Below are positions 60,683 to 64,000 of a stretch of 64,000 bases of DNA, piece after piece. A program made the translations under genes and the position numbers. Position 1 is the stretch's first letter, and each line of letters begins with the position of its first letter. The notes beneath the pieces were generated by a model. That model had not been told where the DNA came from. It worked only from the letters and a program-made list of their open reading frames with translations, and ran no database searches. Source of the DNA: RUG11462 sp036308645 (GTDB lineage Bacteria; Bacillota; Clostridia; Oscillospirales; Acutalibacteraceae); contig JAXJVH010000039.1 of assembly GCA_036308645.1 (NCBI GenBank), forward strand, positions 1 to 64,000, in the 5' to 3' direction.

Positions 60683-61795
60683 TTGAATTTTGTTGCACCC
60701 TGTCTTTTCGGTTTAGAGGGAATTTTAGCCGATGAACTTAAAAGACTTGATATAAAAGATGTAAAGGCAGAAAACGGCAGAGTGCTGTTTTCGGGCGACA
60801 GTTATACTTTGGCGAGAGCAAATATAAATCTCAGAACTGCCGAGAGAGTTCTTATTTTGGTAGGCAGATTTAAGGCTCGTGATTTTACCGAACTTTTTGA
60901 AAATATAAAAAATCTGCCGTTTGAAAATTTTATCGGAAAATCCGACGCATTCCCCGTAAAAGGTTGGTCTTTGCAGTCAAAACTTCATTCCGTACCCGAT
61001 TGCCAAAAGATTATTAAAAAGGCTATTGTAGAAAGATTGAAAACAAAATATAACACCGATTGGTTCGACGAAACCGGTAAAAAGTATCAAATTCTGTTTT
61101 CCATTTTCAAAGATGAAGTATCGGTTATGATTGATACTTCGGGCGAGGGATTGCATAAACGAGGCTACAGAGCAAATGCAAACGAAGCGCCGATTAAGGA
61201 AACGCTTGCAGCCGCTTTTTGTCTGCTTGCGAGAATTTATCCCGATACGGTTATGTTCGACCCTTTTTGCGGCTCAGGTACAATTCTTATTGAAGCGGCT
61301 ACAATTGCAAATAATATTGCTCCCGGATTAAAGCGTGGCTTTATATCCGAGGGATTTGACTTTTTAAAGCAAGACGCTTTCAGAGTGGAAAGAGAAAGGG
61401 CAATTGAGGCGATAAAACGCACTTCGGATTTTAAGGCTTACGGCTCGGATATTGACAGTAAGGCTTTGGTAATTGCAAAGGAAAATGCAAAAAAAGCAGG
61501 GGTTTCCGATTGCATTGAATTTACAAAAGGCGATATAAAAGATTTTTCCATTGATCGGGAAAGGGCGCTTGTAATTACAAATCCGCCTTACGGCGAGCGT
61601 TTGCTTGATATAAAGGAAGCGGAAAAACTTTATAAAATAATGGGCGAAAAATTTGTAAAGCAACGTGGAAGAAAATATTATGTTATTACGCCCGATGAAC
61701 AGTTTGAAAAGATTTTCGGAAGAGAAGCCGATAAAAGAAGAAAACTTTACAACGGAAACATAAAATGTCAGTTATATATGTATTTTAAGGCTTGA
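60683..61795 (+). CDS. THUMP-domain 23S rRNA guanine-N2 methyltransferase (RlmL/YpsC-like)
   Basis: A 370-residue SAM-dependent RNA methyltransferase. The N-terminal ferredoxin-like and THUMP domains (about 1-155) begin FVAPCLFGLEGILADELKRL; the catalytic domain shows LHKRGYRANANEAPIKETLAAA, the motif MFDPFCGSGTILIEAA and the catalytic TNPPYGERL. It matches the single-domain Firmicutes type related to the N-terminal half of E. coli RlmL, which makes m2G2445. TTG start at 60683 with GGAAG upstream. Confidence 0.9.
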   Translation: MNFVAPCLFGLEGILADELKRLDIKDVKAENGRVLFSGDSYTLARANINLRTAERVLILVGRFKARDFTELFENIKNLPFENFIGKSDAFPVKGWSLQSKLHSVPDCQKIIKKAIVERLKTKYNTDWFDETGKKYQILFSIFKDEVSVMIDTSGEGLHKRGYRANANEAPIKETLAAAFCLLARIYPDTVMFDPFCGSGTILIEAATIANNIAPGLKRGFISEGFDFLKQDAFRVERERAIEAIKRTSDFKAYGSDIDSKALVIAKENAKKAGVSDCIEFTKGDIKDFSIDRERALVITNPPYGERLLDIKEAEKLYKIMGEKFVKQRGRKYYVITPDEQFEKIFGREADKRRKLYNGNIKCQLYMYFKA

Positions 61796-61844
61796 TTTTT
61801 TTAAAAAGGGAATTATAAAATTTAAGGGGAATATTTTTAAAAAT

Positions 61845-62786
61845 ATGAAAACATATTTTATAGTTAATCCGAATTCGGGTAACAGCAGCGTTTTAAAAAC
61901 CGTAAAGTCATTAGTTCAAAATAAAGATATTGATTATGAAATAATTACTACCGAATATTCGCATCACGCACAGGAAATCGCAAAAAACATTGCTATGAGA
62001 AATAAAGAATGTCGGATTTTTGCTTGCGGCGGCGACGGTACTATTTTTGATGTTGTAAACGGTGCGGTCGGATATGAAAATGTTGAAATAGGCGTCATTC
62101 CCTGCGGTTCGGGTAACGATTATATAAAATATTTCGGTAAAAAAGAAGATTTTCTTTGTGATGATAACATTATAAACGGCAAACCCGTTGAAGTCGATTT
62201 GATAAAGTTTCAAGATAAATACTGCGTTAATATTGCTTCTATCGGTATGGACGCTTATGTTTGTAAGCAAAAAAACAAAATGCAGTTTTTATCAAGAATA
62301 AGCGGTAATCTTGCTTATATAGTTTCTTTGTTTATTACGTTTATTTTTAATATGGGCGGCAGATTTAAAGTTAAAGTAGATGACGGCGACTATATTGAAA
62401 AAGATTTTTTGTTTATTGTGGCGGCGAACGGCAGGTTTTACGGCGGCTCGTTTAACCCTACTCCGAATGCCGTTATAAACGACGGTTTTATTGATTTGCT
62501 TTTGCTCGAAAAAGTGAGAAGATACAAAGTTATCACGCTTATGAGAAAGTATCAGCAGGGAAAACATTTGGATATTCCTAATCTGTGTAAATTGGTTCAT
62601 GCAAAACGTGTTGAGGTTATAAGCAAAAAAGTAATTCCCGTAAATCTTGACGGAGAACTGTTTGATTCCGAATCCGCCGTTTTTGAAATAGCCGAAAAAG
62701 CGATAAAATTTATTGTTCCTTTAAAAATTTATGAAAAAATACATAAAAAAGAAGAAAAAACAGTGGCAAAAGCGCAAGTTTTTTAA
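61845..62786 (+). CDS. Diacylglycerol kinase family lipid kinase
   Basis: A 313-residue DagK/YegS-type protein that phosphorylates a lipid, probably diacylglycerol, at the membrane. It begins TYFIVNPNSG, with the nucleotide-binding motif ACGGDGTIFDVVNG, the PCGSGNDYIKYFG loop, and the C-terminal beta-sandwich with NGRFYGGSFNPTPNAVINDG and PVNLDGELF. ATG start; AAGGGG is 17 bases upstream, so initiation may be weak. It follows the rlmL-like gene by 49 bp on the same strand. Confidence 0.9.
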   Translation: MKTYFIVNPNSGNSSVLKTVKSLVQNKDIDYEIITTEYSHHAQEIAKNIAMRNKECRIFACGGDGTIFDVVNGAVGYENVEIGVIPCGSGNDYIKYFGKKEDFLCDDNIINGKPVEVDLIKFQDKYCVNIASIGMDAYVCKQKNKMQFLSRISGNLAYIVSLFITFIFNMGGRFKVKVDDGDYIEKDFLFIVAANGRFYGGSFNPTPNAVINDGFIDLLLLEKVRRYKVITLMRKYQQGKHLDIPNLCKLVHAKRVEVISKKVIPVNLDGELFDSESAVFEIAEKAIKFIVPLKIYEKIHKKEEKTVAKAQVF

Positions 62787-62821
62787 AATAATATTATAAA
62801 ATTATGAACAAAAAGTTAAAC

Positions 62822-62838
62822 TTTGACCTTTTCTGACT
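62822..62838 (+). promoter_or_regulatory. Candidate CtsR operator upstream of groESL
   Basis: TTTGACC TTT TCTGACT; on the minus strand AGTCAGA AAA GGTCAAA. The known CtsR heptad repeat is RGTCAAA-N3-RGTCAAA, so this differs at one base. It lies 17 bp upstream of the proposed groES -35. Confidence 0.5.
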
Positions 62839-62882
62839 TTTTTTCAAAAAAGACTTGATTTTTTGAAAAAAAGTATTAGAAT
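62837..62882 (+). promoter_or_regulatory. groESL promoter overlapped by a 15-bp palindrome
   Basis: CTTTTTTTCAAAAAA (62837-62851) and its exact complement (62859-62873) flank a seven-base spacer. A promoter TTGATT (62855-62860), 16 bp, TAGAAT (62877-62882) starts inside it. The palindrome may be an operator, or act as a terminator for the upstream lipid kinase gene. Confidence 0.5.
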
Positions 62883-62962
62883 ATTGATATGCCTAAAGGA
62901 AAGGTATAGTAAACCACTTTGGCAGAAATTTAAATTCTATAATTTTTTTGGAGGTAAACGAA

Positions 62963-63247
62963 ATGACAATCAAACCATTAACAGACAGAGTTGTCGTAAA
63001 AATGGAAGAGGCAGAGGAAACCACCAAAGCCGGAATTATTTTAACTAATTCAGCAAAAGAGAAACCGCAGATAGCGCAGGTTGTGGCGGTAGGCCCCGGC
63101 GGCGTTGTAGACGGATGCGATGTAGAGATGCTCGTTGAAGTCGGCGACAGAGTTTTGCTAAATAAATATGCAGGAACAGAAGTAAAGGTTGACGATGAAG
63201 AGTATATCATTGTTCGTCAGTCGGATATTCTTGCTGTGGTTGAATAA
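62963..63247 (+). CDS. groES: Co-chaperonin GroES
   Basis: A 94-residue heptameric lid of the GroEL chamber. It begins MTIKPLTDRVVVKMEEAEE and contains the mobile loop with the hydrophobic tripeptide (TKAGIILTNSAKEKPQ) and GDRVLLNKYAGTEVK. The ATG at 62963 is seven bases after GGAGGT; an in-frame TTG at 62948 overlaps the SD. groEL follows after 25 bp. No CIRCE element is present upstream. Confidence 0.98.
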   Translation: MTIKPLTDRVVVKMEEAEETTKAGIILTNSAKEKPQIAQVVAVGPGGVVDGCDVEMLVEVGDRVLLNKYAGTEVKVDDEEYIIVRQSDILAVVE

Positions 63248-63272
63248 TTTTTAAAAAGGAGATTTTACTATT

Positions 63273-64000
63273 ATGGCTAAAGATTTAATTTATGGTGAAG
63301 AAGCTCGTAAAAAATTACAGGCAGGCGTTGATAAACTTGCAAATACGGTTAAGGTAACTTTAGGACCTAAAGGCAGAAATGTAGTGCTTGATAAGCAGTA
63401 TGGCGCTCCGCTTATTACAAACGACGGCGTTACAATCGCAAAAGAGATTGAACTTCCCGACAACTTTGAAAATATGGGCGCTCAACTTGTAAAAGAGGTT
63501 GCTACCAAGACAAACGATGTTGCAGGAGACGGTACTACTACCGCTACACTTCTTGCACAGGCTTTGGTTCGCGAAGGTATGAAAAACGTTACAGCCGGCG
63601 CTAACCCGATGGTTGTAAGAAAAGGTATGCAAAAAGCAGTTGACACCGCAGTTGAAACAATTATTAAAAATTCTAAAACAATCAACGGCTCTGAAGATAT
63701 TAAACGTGTAGCGTCTGTTTCTTCTGCCGATGATTACGTAGGCGAACTTATTGCCGACGCTATGGAAAAGGTAACAAAAGAGGGCGTTATCACTATTGAG
63801 GAGTCAAAAACAGCCGATACAACCTGTGAGGTAGTAGAAGGTATGATGTTTGACCGCGGTTATCTTTCACCTTATATGGTTACCGATACCGATAAAATGG
63901 AATGTGAACTTGACAATCCGGCAATTATCATTACCGATAAAAAAATCTCAAACATTCAGGAAATTTTACCGCTTCTTGAGCAGATAGTTCAAGCAGGAAG
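63273..64000 (+). CDS. groEL: Chaperonin GroEL (3' end missing)
   Basis: The first 242 residues of the 60-kDa chaperonin; the frame runs off the window. It begins MAKDLIYGEEARKKLQAG and has the nucleotide-binding motifs TVKVTLGPKGRNVVLDK and NDVAGDGTTTATLLAQ (the catalytic Asp in GDGTT), then EGVITIEESKT and GMMFDRGYLSPYM. ATG at 63273 with AAAGGAGA upstream. It forms the groES-groEL operon. Confidence 0.98.
   Translation, partial: MAKDLIYGEEARKKLQAGVDKLANTVKVTLGPKGRNVVLDKQYGAPLITNDGVTIAKEIELPDNFENMGAQLVKEVATKTNDVAGDGTTTATLLAQALVREGMKNVTAGANPMVVRKGMQKAVDTAVETIIKNSKTINGSEDIKRVASVSSADDYVGELIADAMEKVTKEGVITIEESKTADTTCEVVEGMMFDRGYLSPYMVTDTDKMECELDNPAIIITDKKISNIQEILPLLEQIVQAG

Noticed and set aside
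62787..62962. Search for a CIRCE element before groES
   Set aside because: No GCACTC or GAGTGC half-site is present.
1..64000. CRISPR arrays, insertion sequences, integrases, prophage and restriction genes
   Set aside because: No direct-repeat/spacer array, transposase, integrase or phage-structural motif was seen on either strand.

Overview
The window reads as a contiguous piece of chromosome from a low-GC, spore-forming, Gram-positive bacterium, most likely class Clostridia (Oscillospirales/Ruminococcaceae-like). The evidence is PolC-type DNA polymerase III, SigA, a clostridial-type division cluster with SpoVD- and SpoVE-like members, the sporulation gene yunB, a meso-DAP-type MurE, zinc-type L31, RNase M5, MtaB, and frequent TTG start codons behind strong Shine-Dalgarno (SD) sequences. 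Nearly every gene has a recognisable family. I see no prophage, insertion sequence, CRISPR array or rRNA operon.

Layout. 1-7.5 kb (+): the end of clpP, then clpX, a comEC-like gene, holA, rnmV and uvrC (proteolysis, DNA uptake, replication, 5S rRNA maturation, repair). 7.6-9.2 kb (+): rsmD, coaD and a coiled-coil protein. 9.3-22 kb (+): a compact division/cell-wall (dcw) cluster of mraZ, rsmH, ftsL, pbp (SpoVD-like), murE, mraY, ftsW/spoVE, murG, murA, divIB and ftsZ; murF, murD, murC and ftsA are absent from it. 22-24 kb (+): prmA and prfB. 24.1-24.35 kb: a cluster of small palindromic interspersed repeats. 24.5-27.7 kb (+): a Ca2+-type P-ATPase and a cytosolic Cu/Zn-SOD-like protein. 27.7-29.8 kb (-): tRNA-Gly, a small P-loop protein and pgi. 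29.9-31.2 kb (+): mtaB. 31.2-41.9 kb (-): the operon pyrH, frr, uppS, cdsA, dxr, rseP, ispG, polC (nucleotide, translation, isoprenoid/lipid and replication functions). 42.0-43.9 kb (+): tRNA-Thr, asparaginase and yunB. 43.9-44.8 kb (-): an exonuclease/zinc-ribbon protein. 44.9-50.2 kb (+): rpmE, an YigZ-family gene, dgt, dnaG, sigA and an Rrf2 regulator. 50.2-51.3 kb (-): azlCD. 51.4-56.9 kb (+): a very large PurL-like gene, an ApgM-like gene and an SDR. 57-59.4 kb (-): copZ and copA. 59.4-60.5 kb: a non-coding stretch with an orphan leader-like region and a probable 6S RNA, then a DUF1292 gene. 60.7-64 kb (+): an rlmL-like gene, a lipid kinase and groES-groEL (cut by the window end).

The most unusual item is the 1205-residue PurL-like protein. 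It aligns along the whole clostridial one-chain FGAM synthetase, but the signature active-site motifs of both the synthetase and the glutaminase parts have been replaced while the reading frame is intact. It is transcribed from a promoter that overlaps, face to face, the promoter of azlCD. It shares an apparent operon with an ApgM-like phosphohydrolase/mutase and an SDR. I regard this locus as the best candidate for an undescribed function here.

Other points for a second look: rseP and the exonuclease gene have no standard start codon where homology and the SD say they should begin (ATT and ACG instead); the SD of murA is locked in a terminator-like hairpin; groESL carries a CtsR-type box and no CIRCE; MraZ-like operator repeats sit at the dcw promoter; and the comEC-like protein has lost the metal ligands of its beta-lactamase-like domain. 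Functional names rest on reading of motifs and family knowledge; no database search was possible.
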